Below, piece after piece: positions 8,761 to 17,862 of a stretch of DNA of 64,000 bases. Positions within the stretch are counted from its first letter, which is position 1. Every line of letters starts with the position of its first letter. The translations under genes were made by a program, and so were the position numbers. Source of the stretch: Hyphomonadaceae bacterium UKL13-1 (GTDB taxonomy: Bacteria; Pseudomonadota; Alphaproteobacteria; Caulobacterales; Aquidulcibacteraceae). The DNA lies in the NCBI GenBank assembly GCA_001602435.1, contig CP012156.1, forward strand, positions 1,570,001 through 1,634,000. The letters are read 5' to 3'. The notes beneath the pieces are model-generated. The model was not told the origin of the DNA. It saw only the letters and a program-made list of their open reading frames with translations, and searched no databases.

Positions 8761-10905
8761 TTAGCCTTGGTGGGCCAAGACAGCCAACAAGAGCAGAGCC
8801 ACAATATTGGTGATCTTGATCATGGGGTTCACCGCAGGACCAGATGTGTCCTTGTATGGGTCGCCAACCGTGTCACCGGTCACAGAAGCCTTATGCGCCT
8901 CTGAACCCTTCATGTGCTTGACGCCATCGCGGTCCACAAAGCCGTCTTCAAACGACTTCTTGGCATTGTCCCAAGCGCCGCCGCCGGAGGTCATGGAGAT
9001 GGCGACGAACAGACCCGTCACAATCACGCCCAACAGCATCGCACCGACTGCTGCCAAAGCCTGCGCTTTGCCGGCAATCATGTTGATCGCGAAGAAGAGA
9101 ACGATGGGCGACAAGACTGGCAGCAAGCTTGGTACGATCATTTCACGGATCGCAGCCTTGGTCAGAATATCGACAGCCCGACCATAGTCTGGCTTGCCCG
9201 TGCCTTCCATAATGCCTGGAATTTCACGGAACTGACGACGTACTTCCTGCACAACCGCTTCAGCTGCACGGCCTACGGCGGTCATCGACCAGCCACCGAA
9301 CAGATAAGGCAAGAGACCACCAATCAACAGACCAACCACAACATAAGGGTTGGACAAGTCGAAGCTGACGTTCACGCCGGCAAAATAAGGATATTCTGCT
9401 GGATTGCTCGAAAAGTATTTCAAGTCTTCGGTATAGGCCGCGAACAACACCAAGGCACCCAAACCGGCCGAACCAATGGCATAGCCCTTGGTCACAGCTT
9501 TGGTGGTGTTACCCACAGCGTCGAGCGCATCGGTCGTCTTGCGGACTTCTGGTGGCAGATTGGCCATTTCGGCAATACCGCCAGCATTGTCTGTCACAGG
9601 GCCAAAGGCGTCGAGCGCCACAATGATCCCGGCAACCGACAACATGGTCGTGGTTGCAATGGCGATGCCGAACAGGCCTGCCAAGTTGAAGGTCGCCAAA
9701 ATACCGCCGACGATGATCAAAGCTGGCAGTGCGGTGGATTCCATCGACACGGCCAAGCCTTGAATGACGTTGGTACCATGGCCAGAAACCGAAGCTTGAG
9801 CCACCGATTTCACCGGGCGATAGTCCGTGCCGGTGTAATATTCGGTCACCCACACAATGGCGGCTGTCACGACAAGACCAATCACGCCTGACCAGAACAG
9901 GTTCATGGCCGTAATGGTCACGCCACCGCTGGTCGTATAGGTCTGGGTTACGGTGTATTGAACCACAGCATAAAGGCCCGCAACAGAGAGCACGCCAGCC
10001 GCGATCAGGCCCTTATACAAGGCATTCATGATGTTGTTGTCTTTGCCCAGACGGACAAAATAAGTGCCAACAATCGAGGTCACGATCGCCATGGCGCCAA
10101 TGGCCAGTGGCAAAGACATCATAACAGCCGCACCTGCTTCTTTGAAGAAGATCGACGCCAACACCATGGTGGCAACCAAAGTCACCGCGTAGGTCTCAAA
10201 CAAGTCTGCCGCCATACCAGCGCAGTCGCCGACATTGTCGCCGACATTGTCTGCGATGGTTGCAGGGTTGCGTGGATCATCTTCTGGGATGCCAGCTTCG
10301 ACCTTGCCAACCATGTCGCCACCAACGTCTGCACCCTTGGTGAAGATACCGCCACCGAGACGGGCGAAGATGGAAATCAAAGAAGCGCCAAAGCCCAAAG
10401 CAACCAATGGATCGATGACTTCACGGCTGGTTGGCTCAAGACCCATGACTTGCGTCAGGATATAATAATAGCCAGCCACGCCGATCAAAGCCAAACCAGC
10501 CACCAGCATACCGGTCACGGCACCGGCACGGAAGGCCATGGAGAGACCTGCTGCCAAGCTGTTGCGCGACGCTTCAGTGGTACGCACATTGGCGCGAACC
10601 GACACCAGCATCCCGACATAACCTGCGAGGCCAGAAAGAACGGCACCAACCACAAAGCCAAGCGACGTGGTGATGGTGAATAAGAATGTGAGGAGAACCG
10701 CAATCGCGACGCCGACAATGGCGATCGTGGTGTATTGACGGTTGAGATAGGCATTTGCCCCTTCTTGAATAGCCGCAGCAATTTCTTGCATACGGGCATT
10801 TCCTGGGCTTGCTTTTAGAACTTGTTGAACGGTGATGAACCCGTAGATCAACGCAACGACCCCGGCACCAATTGCCGCGACCACACTCATGACGCTAACG
10901 TCCAT
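8761..10905 (-). CDS. hppA: K+-independent H+-translocating membrane pyrophosphatase
   Basis: Integral membrane pump that couples hydrolysis of pyrophosphate to proton export, 714 residues with about 16 membrane helices. The catalytic region 187-240 carries the signature [25 protein letters not shown] and [17 protein letters not shown]. Lys469 in [14 protein letters not shown] marks the K+-independent subclass; K+-dependent enzymes have Ala there. The start ATG at 10905 follows AGAGGT. It is monocistronic, with a terminator at 8713-8740. The enzyme is typical of alphaproteobacteria such as Rhodospirillum and would recover energy from biosynthetic pyrophosphate. Confidence 0.97.
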   Translation of the reverse strand: MDVSVMSVVAAIGAGVVALIYGFITVQQVLKASPGNARMQEIAAAIQEGANAYLNRQYTTIAIVGVAIAVLLTFLFTITTSLGFVVGAVLSGLAGYVGMLVSVRANVRTTEASRNSLAAGLSMAFRAGAVTGMLVAGLALIGVAGYYYILTQVMGLEPTSREVIDPLVALGFGASLISIFARLGGGIFTKGADVGGDMVGKVEAGIPEDDPRNPATIADNVGDNVGDCAGMAADLFETYAVTLVATMVLASIFFKEAGAAVMMSLPLAIGAMAIVTSIVGTYFVRLGKDNNIMNALYKGLIAAGVLSVAGLYAVVQYTVTQTYTTSGGVTITAMNLFWSGVIGLVVTAAIVWVTEYYTGTDYRPVKSVAQASVSGHGTNVIQGLAVSMESTALPALIIVGGILATFNLAGLFGIAIATTTMLSVAGIIVALDAFGPVTDNAGGIAEMANLPPEVRKTTDALDAVGNTTKAVTKGYAIGSAGLGALVLFAAYTEDLKYFSSNPAEYPYFAGVNVSFDLSNPYVVVGLLIGGLLPYLFGGWSMTAVGRAAEAVVQEVRRQFREIPGIMEGTGKPDYGRAVDILTKAAIREMIVPSLLPVLSPIVLFFAINMIAGKAQALAAVGAMLLGVIVTGLFVAISMTSGGGAWDNAKKSFEDGFVDRDGVKHMKGSEAHKASVTGDTVGDPYKDTSGPAVNPMIKITNIVALLLLAVLAHQG

Positions 10906-11113
10906 GTGTTACCTCTTTTCGTTTCCTGGCTCATCCGTGGCGGCAGTTTATCTCCCGCTCTCCGAATGACCCCCCTTTATTGGTCTGTCTTCTTTAGGGG
11001 GCGATTGCGCCGCTTGCAACGTGCCGCGTCGGTTTCGGGAAATCCTTATCAGTAAACCCCAAAACTGCCTGCGCATTAACCAATCATCGACATTCGTGTG
11101 GCAGGAAATTGCA

Positions 11114-11569
11114 ATGACCAACTCAACGCGCCGCTCCACCCTTGTTTTGAGCGCAGCCACCATCGGTGCTGCAGCCCTGTCACCGCTTTTAGCGCCGCAG
11201 CGCGCGCAAGCTGCTGAAGGCAAGGGCGAAGGCAAGGGCGAGGCAGCGGGCGAGCCCTTGGTGGCAGAACTGACCAATGTGGTGCTGCCAATCGCCCGCA
11301 ATGGTGCCTTGGTGAATTATGTGTTTGTCACACTCAAGATTCGCATGACCGATCTTAACGCCGCGACCTATGTGCGGGAGCAGCATTTTTTTGTGCGCGA
11401 TGGCATCACACGGGCAACCGGGCGCAATCCGATTCCTGAGGGCAAAGGCCCGAATACATATGATTCTGCGGCGATCGTCAGAGTCGTGACCCAAGCAGTA
11501 ACGGCGATGAAACCGGGTCTGCGTGTCGCGCGTGTTTCGCTTGAGCAAGTGGCCTTTATGCGCCGCTAA
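11114..11569 (+). CDS. Exported protein with Tat-like signal, FliL-like pattern
   Basis: 151 residues. The N-terminus TRRSTLVLSAATIGAAALSP has a twin arginine, a hydrophobic stretch and an AQA cleavage site near residue 36, followed by a Gly/Glu/Lys-rich spacer (AEGKGEGKGE). The mature part is about 110 residues (VVLPIARNG..YVFVTLKIRM..REQHFFVRDGITRA..) and has the strand-helix arrangement seen in FliL-type domains, but similarity is by pattern only, so the function is unassigned. The ATG at 11114 has AGGA upstream; the frame is open further but without a start of that quality. Its 3' end overlaps the convergent thiL by 14 nt. Confidence 0.72.
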   Translation: MTNSTRRSTLVLSAATIGAAALSPLLAPQRAQAAEGKGEGKGEAAGEPLVAELTNVVLPIARNGALVNYVFVTLKIRMTDLNAATYVREQHFFVRDGITRATGRNPIPEGKGPNTYDSAAIVRVVTQAVTAMKPGLRVARVSLEQVAFMRR

Positions 11570-12557
11570 ACTGCCAGCCGGTGCGGGCAGGCAAATCAAG
11601 CCTTTCGCCCTGAAAGAATAGATTCAGCCCCTGCCCGTCGCGGCAGACACCAATTTGGGTGATCTGAACCCCTAAAGCCTTCATTTTTGAAGCGAAGGCT
11701 TCCGCTTCTGCTGGCGCAACACAGGTCAGAGCTTGATAGTCATCGCCACCTGTGACGAGACTGAAGAGAGCTTCAACGGGGGGCTGCGCGCGATCTAAAA
11801 AAACCCTAGCCTCTGCCGACAAGGGCACGCGCTCAAGATCAAGCTCGAGCGCCCGTCCCGAGGCCGCTGCGACATGGCCCGCATCGGCCAGCAGACCATC
11901 TGAAATATCAATGCTGGCCTTGGCGTGGGTTGCGATGATCGCAGCCACGGCCAAAGGTGGTGGCGAAGGGGCCAAGGCAATTGAGACCGCACCTTCCAGC
12001 CCCTGCCCGTCCATCAAGCCCAAACGCACTTGCAATCCCAAAAACGGGTCGCCAATCGTGCCCGTCAGAAAGATCAGATCGCCAGCCTGTGCGCCGCTGC
12101 GCAAGATCGGCTGACCCGCGGCCGAAAGCGGCACGCCCACCAGCGTGAGGCTAGCTACCAATGGCCCATGAGTGGTGCTGGTATCGCCCCCCAGCAGCGG
12201 GCACGCGCCGCACAGTTCTGCCAAGTCCTGCCCCAGTCCCGCAGCAAAATCGGCCAAGTGTGCGTAAGGACGGCTTTTTGGCCAAGCCACTGACAAAAAA
12301 GCGCCGATGGGCTTGCAGCCTTTGGCAATCAAATCCGACAGATTGCGCCGTACCAGACGTTTGGCGACCCAGTCCAATGGGTCACTTGGCAGGAAATGGG
12401 TGTTTTCAATGATCTGATCACAGGTGACGACGTGGCCAAACGGCGCGCTGGATAGCTGGGCAACATCGTCTTTCAGCCCAAACGCGCCCGGCGCGCCAAG
12501 GGTAAGTGGTGCCCAGAGCTGCGCAATTAGGTCAAACTCTGGAGGTGCCGGTTCCAC
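11556..12557 (-). CDS. thiL: Thiamine-monophosphate kinase
   Basis: ATP-dependent phosphorylation of thiamine monophosphate to thiamine pyrophosphate. 333 residues starting at a GTG (12557). AIR-synthase-like fold with the conserved early DDVA motif (GLKDDVAQL), the TCDQIIENTHF metal segment, LGGDTS near residue 120, SIDISDGLLAD in the middle and VTGGDDYQ near 270. Last gene of the glyA-nrdR-rib-nusB block, 16 nt after nusB, which is the usual nusB-thiL linkage in alphaproteobacteria. Confidence 0.95.
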   Translation of the reverse strand: MEPAPPEFDLIAQLWAPLTLGAPGAFGLKDDVAQLSSAPFGHVVTCDQIIENTHFLPSDPLDWVAKRLVRRNLSDLIAKGCKPIGAFLSVAWPKSRPYAHLADFAAGLGQDLAELCGACPLLGGDTSTTHGPLVASLTLVGVPLSAAGQPILRSGAQAGDLIFLTGTIGDPFLGLQVRLGLMDGQGLEGAVSIALAPSPPPLAVAAIIATHAKASIDISDGLLADAGHVAAASGRALELDLERVPLSAEARVFLDRAQPPVEALFSLVTGGDDYQALTCVAPAEAEAFASKMKALGVQITQIGVCRDGQGLNLFFQGERLDLPARTGWQFSGA

Positions 12558-12573
12558 AAAGGCTACCGCGTGT

Positions 12574-13059
12574 TCAGGAGGTCACTTGGCGGAGGTCATT
12601 GGCATTTAGCTCGCGCGCCAAACGGTCGAGAAGCCCATTGGTGAACCCACCTTCTGGTCCATCAAAGAACGCGTTTACGATGCCAACATATTCATCGATC
12701 ACAACCGCAACTGGCACATCGGCGCGGCGCAATAATTCAAAAGTCGCCGCGCGGACCGTGGCGCGTACAATCGAATCAATCCGCTCCAGCCGCCAGCCCT
12801 TGGCTAGACGTGACTTAATCGACGCATCGATCAAGGCTTGCTCGGCCACTACACCTTCAACCAAGGCGCGGAAGAAATCCACGTCGGCTGTTTCTAGTGG
12901 CCCCGTCTCACTATCTTCTCCCAAACGGTGATCGACATATTCACGCACCGTCGATGTCACACCGCCGCCGGACATTTCCATCTGATAGAGCGCTTGCACG
13001 GCAGCCAGACGCGCACCGCGGCGCGCATCGGTGATCGACGAAGGTTTGATGCGGGTCAT
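12574..13059 (-). CDS. nusB: Transcription antitermination factor NusB
   Basis: 161-residue all-helical RNA-binding protein that acts with NusE at boxA in rRNA antitermination. It contains the N-terminal RRGARLAAVQALYQMEMSG and the C-terminal PVAVVIDEYVGIVNAFFDG..FTNGLLDRLARE typical of the family. It overlaps ribH by 4 nt (ATGA), so the two are translationally coupled. ribH-nusB is a near-universal proteobacterial pair. Confidence 0.96.
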   Translation of the reverse strand: MTRIKPSSITDARRGARLAAVQALYQMEMSGGGVTSTVREYVDHRLGEDSETGPLETADVDFFRALVEGVVAEQALIDASIKSRLAKGWRLERIDSIVRATVRAATFELLRRADVPVAVVIDEYVGIVNAFFDGPEGGFTNGLLDRLARELNANDLRQVTS

Positions 13060-13523
13060 ACGCCGCCCATGTTCAAGCGCCGCTTGACCGACAGCATGGT
13101 GAGGCAGGCTACAACGGCATCCTTGCCCTTGTTCTTTTGATCGCGCTTGGCGCGAACGAGGGCTTGGGCTTCGTTTTCCACCGTCAAAATGCCATAGCCA
13201 ATGGGCAGACCTTCAACAGACAGCTCCATCAAGGCCCGGGCGCTCTCGCCACAGACATAGTCATAATGCGAAGTCTCACCGCGAATAACGCAGCCCAAAG
13301 CCACATAGCCATCATAGTGACGGCCTGCTGGGCGATGGGTAGCGCGATCAGCATGGGCGATCACGGCCGGGATTTCAAAGGCACCTGGCACCTTGATCAA
13401 ATCATAGGTGCCATTGACGGCCTTGATGGATTCAGTGGCACCGGCCACCAATTCTTCCGCGATATGGGCATAATAGTCGCCGACGACAATCAACAAGTGG
13501 GGCGGATCGAAAGAAAGTGTCAT
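13056..13523 (-). CDS. ribH: 6,7-dimethyl-8-ribityllumazine synthase
   Basis: Condenses 5-amino-6-ribitylaminouracil with 3,4-dihydroxy-2-butanone 4-phosphate in riboflavin synthesis. 155 residues, full length. Visible motifs are VPGAFEIPAV, GCVIRGETSHYDYV with the catalytic His86, and GILTVENEAQA. It lies 35 nt downstream of ribE. The fused ribBA gene that often sits between ribE and ribH in alphaproteobacteria is absent here. Confidence 0.97.
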   Translation of the reverse strand: MTLSFDPPHLLIVVGDYYAHIAEELVAGATESIKAVNGTYDLIKVPGAFEIPAVIAHADRATHRPAGRHYDGYVALGCVIRGETSHYDYVCGESARALMELSVEGLPIGYGILTVENEAQALVRAKRDQKNKGKDAVVACLTMLSVKRRLNMGGV

Positions 13524-13558
13524 AGCCTAGTCCAAGGTTGAAGCTGGTGAAATGGTCG

Positions 13559-14167
13559 TCAGGTCTTACGAGATAGGATGCGTTCCACGTAACGTGCAAC
13601 TTGATCGGCTTCAAGATTAACACGTGTACCTAGCTTTAGGCGACCCAATGTTGTCACCTGCCATGTGTGGGGAATGATATTGATCCCGAACGTCACATCA
13701 TCCACCTCATTGATGGTCAACGACACGCCATCGACCGCGATGGATCCTTTAGGCGATACATATTTGGCCAAGGGCTCCGGCACTTGAATGGTGACCCGGT
13801 GGCTCTCGTTTTCTGGTATCATCGCGATGACTTCGCCAATACCATCGACATGGCCTGAAACCATATGGCCACCCAATTCGTCGCCCAATTTCAGGGCTCG
13901 CTCGAGATTAAGCTGTGTCCCAACTTGCCAGTCCTTGGCACATGTTACATCCAAAGTCTCTTGGCTGACTTGCACCCACCAGCGCGACCCTGTCGTGATC
14001 GATTCAAACGAAATAAGGGTGAGGCAGACCCCTTGGTGGCTGACTGAAGCGCCCAAGGCCAAACTCGCCGCATCATAGCCGCTATCGACTGTGAAAACAG
14101 CATCGGTCCCCGGCCTATGATCCATCGCGACGATAGTGCCAATATCGGTGATTATCCCTGTAAACAT
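13559..14167 (-). CDS. ribE: Riboflavin synthase alpha subunit
   Basis: Dismutates two lumazine molecules to riboflavin. 202 residues with the two tandem lumazine-binding barrels: the first starts MFTGIITDIGTI, the second contains GHMVSGHVDGIGEV near residue 97-110 and SIAVDGVSLTIN near 142. It lies between ribD (11 nt upstream) and ribH on the minus strand. Full length for the family. Confidence 0.97.
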   Translation of the reverse strand: MFTGIITDIGTIVAMDHRPGTDAVFTVDSGYDAASLALGASVSHQGVCLTLISFESITTGSRWWVQVSQETLDVTCAKDWQVGTQLNLERALKLGDELGGHMVSGHVDGIGEVIAMIPENESHRVTIQVPEPLAKYVSPKGSIAVDGVSLTINEVDDVTFGINIIPHTWQVTTLGRLKLGTRVNLEADQVARYVERILSRKT

Positions 14168-14178
14168 CTGTGTGCCTT

Positions 14179-14871
14179 CTAAGTTGGGCTTAAGTCGAAG
14201 CGGTCGAGGACGTCTCGACCAAACCTAATATGGTCCGTCTGGTGGAGGACCCAAGCTTGCGACAATTCCTCAACATCTAGGCTGTCAAACACGGGTCGTC
14301 CATCGCCGCCGAGTAGCAAGGGCGCTCGAAACCAAGCGATATGGTCGACAAGGCCTGCTCGCAAGAAAGCGGTGGCTAAGATCGGGCCTGTCTCAACCAT
14401 CAAAGTTTTGATGTCGTACGTGTCGGTGAGAAGGCGCAATACCTCATGGAGGTCTAATCCCATAGGACCAGTTTTGCTCACACCCACGCCATGATGATGA
14501 ACCTGGCAACCGCCACTTGGTGATTCAGCCGCGACATCTAAGCCCGTACACCAAATCAGGCCAGCCCTATCGGTGGTTTGGATCAGCTTACTATCCAGAG
14601 GCAATCGGCCATTGCGGTCGAGCACAATACGCCAAGGTTGACGGGCTGGCATGGGATCAAGCCGCGCGGTCAGTTCGGGATCATCGGCCAAAACGGTGCC
14701 AATGCCTGTCAGCACACCGTCATGGGTCGCCCGCATGCGATGTACTTCGGCACGAGATTCTGGTCCTGTGATCCACTGGCTCGCCCCAGTCACCGTCGCA
14801 ATTCGGGCATCGAGACTGGTCGCCAGCTTGAGGGTGATGGTGGGGCGATGCTTAGCCACCTCAGTCTTCAC
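14179..14871 (-). CDS. ribD: RibD reductase domain only (deaminase domain missing)
   Basis: 230-residue protein equivalent to the C-terminal reductase half of RibD, which reduces 5-amino-6-ribosylaminouracil 5'-phosphate with NADPH. It opens [19 protein letters not shown] and continues with [21 protein letters not shown] (MRA..D substrate loop), [15 protein letters not shown], and [19 protein letters not shown]. The zinc deaminase half (normally about 145 residues with HAE and PCxxxGxTPPC) is absent, and the upstream DNA is occupied by nrdR, which overlaps it by 11 nt. The start is a GTG at 14871. Either a separate deaminase is encoded elsewhere or the protein has another role. Confidence 0.88.
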   Translation of the reverse strand: MKTEVAKHRPTITLKLATSLDARIATVTGASQWITGPESRAEVHRMRATHDGVLTGIGTVLADDPELTARLDPMPARQPWRIVLDRNGRLPLDSKLIQTTDRAGLIWCTGLDVAAESPSGGCQVHHHGVGVSKTGPMGLDLHEVLRLLTDTYDIKTLMVETGPILATAFLRAGLVDHIAWFRAPLLLGGDGRPVFDSLDVEELSQAWVLHQTDHIRFGRDVLDRFDLSPT

Positions 14872-15355
14872 GCACCGTGCCCCGACGTTTCAGGCTTTCC
14901 TTTAATGCGCCAAGCTCATCATCGACAAAACGATTGAAATCTTCTGCCTCACGGAAATCGCGATAGACTGAAGCATAGCGGACGAAGGCAACCGGATCGG
15001 TCTCCCCCAAAGCATCCAGGACAAATTGGCCAACCGTGCTAGTGGCAATTTCCGTCTCGCCTGAAGTCTCCAAGCGCCGCACGATGCCAGAGATCAAATG
15101 CTCAATTCGCTCCTCGGGCACTTCGCGCTTGCGCAAAGCAATGGCTACCGACCGATGCAGCTTGTCGCGATCAAACAATTCCCGCGCACCGTCGCGTTTG
15201 ATCACTTTCAATTCGCGCAATTGCACGCGTTCAAAGGTCGTGAAACGACCGCCGCAGGCGGGGCATTGACGGCGACGCCGGATGGACACCCCATCTTCAG
15301 CTGGACGGGAGTCCTTGACCTGCGTGTCAGCGAATCCGCAGAATGGGCAACGCAT
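14861..15355 (-). CDS. nrdR: Transcriptional repressor NrdR
   Basis: Zinc-ribbon plus ATP-cone repressor of ribonucleotide reductase genes. 164 residues. The zinc ribbon has Cys3/Cys6 (MRCPFC) and Cys31/Cys34 (CPAC), followed by [15 protein letters not shown]. The ATP-cone runs over roughly 49-139 ([16 protein letters not shown].. to ..[13 protein letters not shown]). It is downstream of glyA (54 nt) and overlaps ribD, the classical glyA-nrdR-ribD arrangement. Confidence 0.97.
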   Translation of the reverse strand: MRCPFCGFADTQVKDSRPAEDGVSIRRRRQCPACGGRFTTFERVQLRELKVIKRDGARELFDRDKLHRSVAIALRKREVPEERIEHLISGIVRRLETSGETEIATSTVGQFVLDALGETDPVAFVRYASVYRDFREAEDFNRFVDDELGALKESLKRRGTVRED

Positions 15356-15409
15356 GGACGATCCTTTCGAAAGCAGTATTGGCGAGACGTGTACCTCGCC
15401 GATATTGCC

Positions 15410-16708
15410 CTAATAGATTGGGAAACGGGCACACATGGCTTCAACTTCACCACGCACGCGCTTTTCCACTTCTGGATTGCCATCGGGGGTCCCGGCAAGC
15501 GAGTCCAAGACTTCCACAATCTTGTTGCCAATCCAAGTAAATTCCTCGGTGCCAAAACCCCGTGTCGTGCCAGCTGGAGAGCCCAAACGAACGCCAGACG
15601 TGGTTGCAGGTGGCTTTGGATCAAATGGCACGCCGTTCTTGTTACAGGTAAAGCCAGCCCGCTCCAAAGCGGCTTCGCTGGCCTTGCCGGTCAGATCCTT
15701 GGGCCGCAAGTCGACCAGCACCACATGGGTGTCTGTGCCGCCAGAAACCAGATCGAAACCGCCAGCCTTTACCGCCGTTGCCATGGCCTGCGCATTGGCG
15801 ACAACCTGACGCGCATAGGCTTGGAACTCTGGCGTCAAAGCTTCACCAAAGGCCACGGCCTTAGCCGCGATGACATGCATCAAAGGCCCGCCTTGGAGGC
15901 CCGGGAAAACCGCCGAATTGAATTTTTTGCCCAAAGCCTCGTCATTCGACAAAATCATGCCCCCGCGAGGCCCACGCAACGTCTTGTGCGTCGTGGTTGT
16001 GACCACATGAGCGTGATCCAGCGGATTTGGGTGCGCTTTACCAGCGACCAGACCTGCAAAGTGGGCCATATCGACCATGAAATAGGCACCAACTGAATCA
16101 GCAATCGCGCGGAAGCGGGCAAAGTCGATCTGACGCGGATAGGCCGAACCACCCGCAATAATCACCTTGGGCTGATGCTCTTTGGCCAATGCCTCCACAG
16201 CATCATAGTCAATCAAATGGGTATCAGGACGAACGCCGTAGGAAATCGCATTAAACCACTTGCCAGACTGGTTGGCGGGCGAGCCATGTGTGAGGTGCCC
16301 CCCACTTGCCAAGTCAAGACCGAGGAAAGTGTCACCCGGTTTCAAAAGCGCCATAAAGACCGCTTGGTTTGCTTGCGCACCGGAATGTGGTTGAACATTA
16401 GCATAGCTGCAGTCAAACAATGCCTTCGCACGGTCCAGAGCCAAATTTTCAGCTACGTCGACGAATTCACAGCCACCATAATAGCGGCGACCGGGATATC
16501 CCTCGGCATATTTATTGGTCAGGACCGACCCTTGAGCTTCAAGAACCGCCCGAGATACGATGTTCTCCGACGCGATCAGCTCAATCTGAGTCTGTTGCCG
16601 ATGAAGTTCCTCCTGAATGGCAGCTGCCAATTCAGAATCTTTCGCCCCAAGCGAGGATGAGAAAAAATCTTTGCTTACAAAAGTTTGGCTATCAGCGAGG
16701 GATGTCAT
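15410..16708 (-). CDS. glyA: Serine hydroxymethyltransferase
   Basis: PLP enzyme interconverting serine and glycine with tetrahydrofolate, the main source of one-carbon units. 432 residues, full length. Seen: [12 protein letters not shown] near residue 40, [26 protein letters not shown], and the PLP lysine in [14 protein letters not shown]. First gene of the block leading to nrdR and the riboflavin genes. The start ATG at 16708 gives the usual N-terminal extension for alphaproteobacterial GlyA. Confidence 0.97.
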   Translation of the reverse strand: MTSLADSQTFVSKDFFSSSLGAKDSELAAAIQEELHRQQTQIELIASENIVSRAVLEAQGSVLTNKYAEGYPGRRYYGGCEFVDVAENLALDRAKALFDCSYANVQPHSGAQANQAVFMALLKPGDTFLGLDLASGGHLTHGSPANQSGKWFNAISYGVRPDTHLIDYDAVEALAKEHQPKVIIAGGSAYPRQIDFARFRAIADSVGAYFMVDMAHFAGLVAGKAHPNPLDHAHVVTTTTHKTLRGPRGGMILSNDEALGKKFNSAVFPGLQGGPLMHVIAAKAVAFGEALTPEFQAYARQVVANAQAMATAVKAGGFDLVSGGTDTHVVLVDLRPKDLTGKASEAALERAGFTCNKNGVPFDPKPPATTSGVRLGSPAGTTRGFGTEEFTWIGNKIVEVLDSLAGTPDGNPEVEKRVRGEVEAMCARFPIY

Positions 16709-17053
16709 GGCAGAATTGTCTCCGTTTGGCTCGTTCTACATGAACCTAGGCGCAGCTTGCAACAGGGCAAGGGCCAATGCGTACCAAAAGGTAACAGTTA
16801 GGCCGGTATTATATCCCAAGGTTAATACTAATGAAAATTCCAGTTTTCGAGATAATCATAGAAAATCAAGCTTTTTCTTGCGAAATTTATAATTTGAATT
16901 CAATCACGTAGAAACGATATTTCGCAGCCGCAAGGCGTTTTTGGAAAGTTGAAACATCGAAAAAAGCTATTTATTGAATTGGGCAATCTTAATTCACGAC
17001 CAAATCAGTTCTATTTAATCATCGACACCCAACGTAGATAGGAATGTTTTAAC
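16709..17053. promoter_or_regulatory. AT-rich divergent intergenic region glyA / mucR-like
   Basis: 345 nt without a credible gene, visibly more A+T-rich than the rest of the window, lying between the divergent starts of glyA and the MucR homologue. It must contain both promoters. On the plus strand TTGAAA-17 nt-TATTGA (about 16949-16977) is a possible sigma-70-like promoter for the regulator, weakly supported. MucR proteins bind A+T-rich sites and often repress themselves, so autoregulation here is plausible (inference). Confidence 0.45.
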
Positions 17054-17473
17054 ATGAGAAATCAAAGAGAGCACGCAAGTTCCGATATCTTGGAAATGAC
17101 AACAGAGATCGTCTCCTCTTATGTAAACGGCAATGAAATTCGGGCGGAAAATCTTAGTGATCTTATCCGCAGCATCCACAAAAGCCTCGTAACACTGTCT
17201 AACGATGACTTTGAGAAGCCAACCGAGAAGCCCAAAGCTGCGGTAAGCTTGGGTAAATCTATCACTGACGACTACATTGTCTGCCTAGAGGACGGAAAAA
17301 AGCTTAAAATGCTGAAACGTTATTTGCGATCGAAGTATAATTTGTCGCCAGAAGAATATCGTCGCCGGTGGAATCTGCCTGCAGATTATCCAATGGTCGC
17401 ACCAAATTATGCAAAACGTCGCAGCGAATTTGCCCGCCAAATCGGTCTGGGCCGCGGGGTACGTGGGCGATAA
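17054..17473 (+). CDS. MucR/Ros-family regulator lacking zinc histidines
   Basis: 139-residue DNA-binding regulator of the Ros/MucR family. The helical N-terminus is followed by the core DYIVCLEDGKKLKMLKRYLR and the strongly conserved tail LSPEEYRRRWNLPADYPMVAPNYAKRRSEFARQIGLGRG. In zinc-binding relatives the finger uses Cys, Cys or Asp, His, His. Here Cys77 and Asp80 are present but the two His positions are Tyr90 and Lys95, so zinc cannot be bound in the usual way. Family members control exopolysaccharide, motility and cell-cycle genes in alphaproteobacteria. The DNA here is A+T-richer than its surroundings. A large inverted repeat follows 21 nt after the stop. Confidence 0.92.
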   Translation: MRNQREHASSDILEMTTEIVSSYVNGNEIRAENLSDLIRSIHKSLVTLSNDDFEKPTEKPKAAVSLGKSITDDYIVCLEDGKKLKMLKRYLRSKYNLSPEEYRRRWNLPADYPMVAPNYAKRRSEFARQIGLGRGVRGR

Positions 17474-17494
17474 GCCAAAGGGGGTCGAGGATTT

Positions 17495-17547
17495 GGTTTT
17501 ATACTTAACACAGCCAAATATTAATTGGATTGATTAAGTATAAAACC
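17495..17547. repeat. 14-bp perfect inverted repeat with nested palindrome
   Basis: GGTTTTATACTTAA at 17495-17508 is perfectly repeated in inverse orientation at 17534-17547, with a 25-nt centre that itself contains CCAA-N7-TTGG. It lies between the convergent mucR-like gene and the DUF6898-like gene, whose last codons it overlaps. It could be a bidirectional transcription stop, but the stem is A+T-rich and its arms would need to serve as the U-tract; a protein-binding site is also possible. Confidence 0.7.
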
Positions 17548-17860
17548 CACCTTTTGGTAAGGAGGTGGATGTGTTTTTGGACAGATCTGCCGCTTTGTTT
17601 GACGCGTCAGCTTCTCTCGGGTCTCGATCATCCAACACCATATGACCCTGCGCGATCAGGCACTGCCCCAGTTTACGCAAAGCCAAGCGGTTTTGGTCAA
17701 ATTGCGCGGCATTTGACGGTGTGGTGACAGCCACTTCTAGACCAGTAAGGGCGTCGATTGCGCGGATCTGCGCGTATGGCCCTCGGATTTGCCGTTCGAT
17801 ATAGATTTCCCGCGCTGCCAGTTGCCTCAAGAGCGGGTCTGGCTGCACCTCCGGTGGCAT
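17534..17860 (-). CDS. Small conserved protein, DUF6898-like
   Basis: 108 residues. The central part (AAREIYIERQIRGPYAQIRA, then IDALTGLEVAVTTPSNAAQ and LALRKLGQCLI) matches the pattern I associate with the small alphaproteobacterial DUF6898 family, of unknown function. The start ATG at 17860 begins 2 nt after the hemA stop, so it is co-transcribed with hemA; a longer frame overlapping hemA to 17896 is less likely. The last codons lie inside a large inverted repeat. Confidence 0.7.
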   Translation of the reverse strand: MPPEVQPDPLLRQLAAREIYIERQIRGPYAQIRAIDALTGLEVAVTTPSNAAQFDQNRLALRKLGQCLIAQGHMVLDDRDPREADASNKAADLSKNTSTSLPKGGFYT

Positions 17861-17862
17861 AT

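Noticed and set aside
8914..9891. Long open frame (325 codons) opposite hppA
   Set aside because: Lies entirely within hppA, His/Gln/Arg-rich antisense translation with no domain signal.
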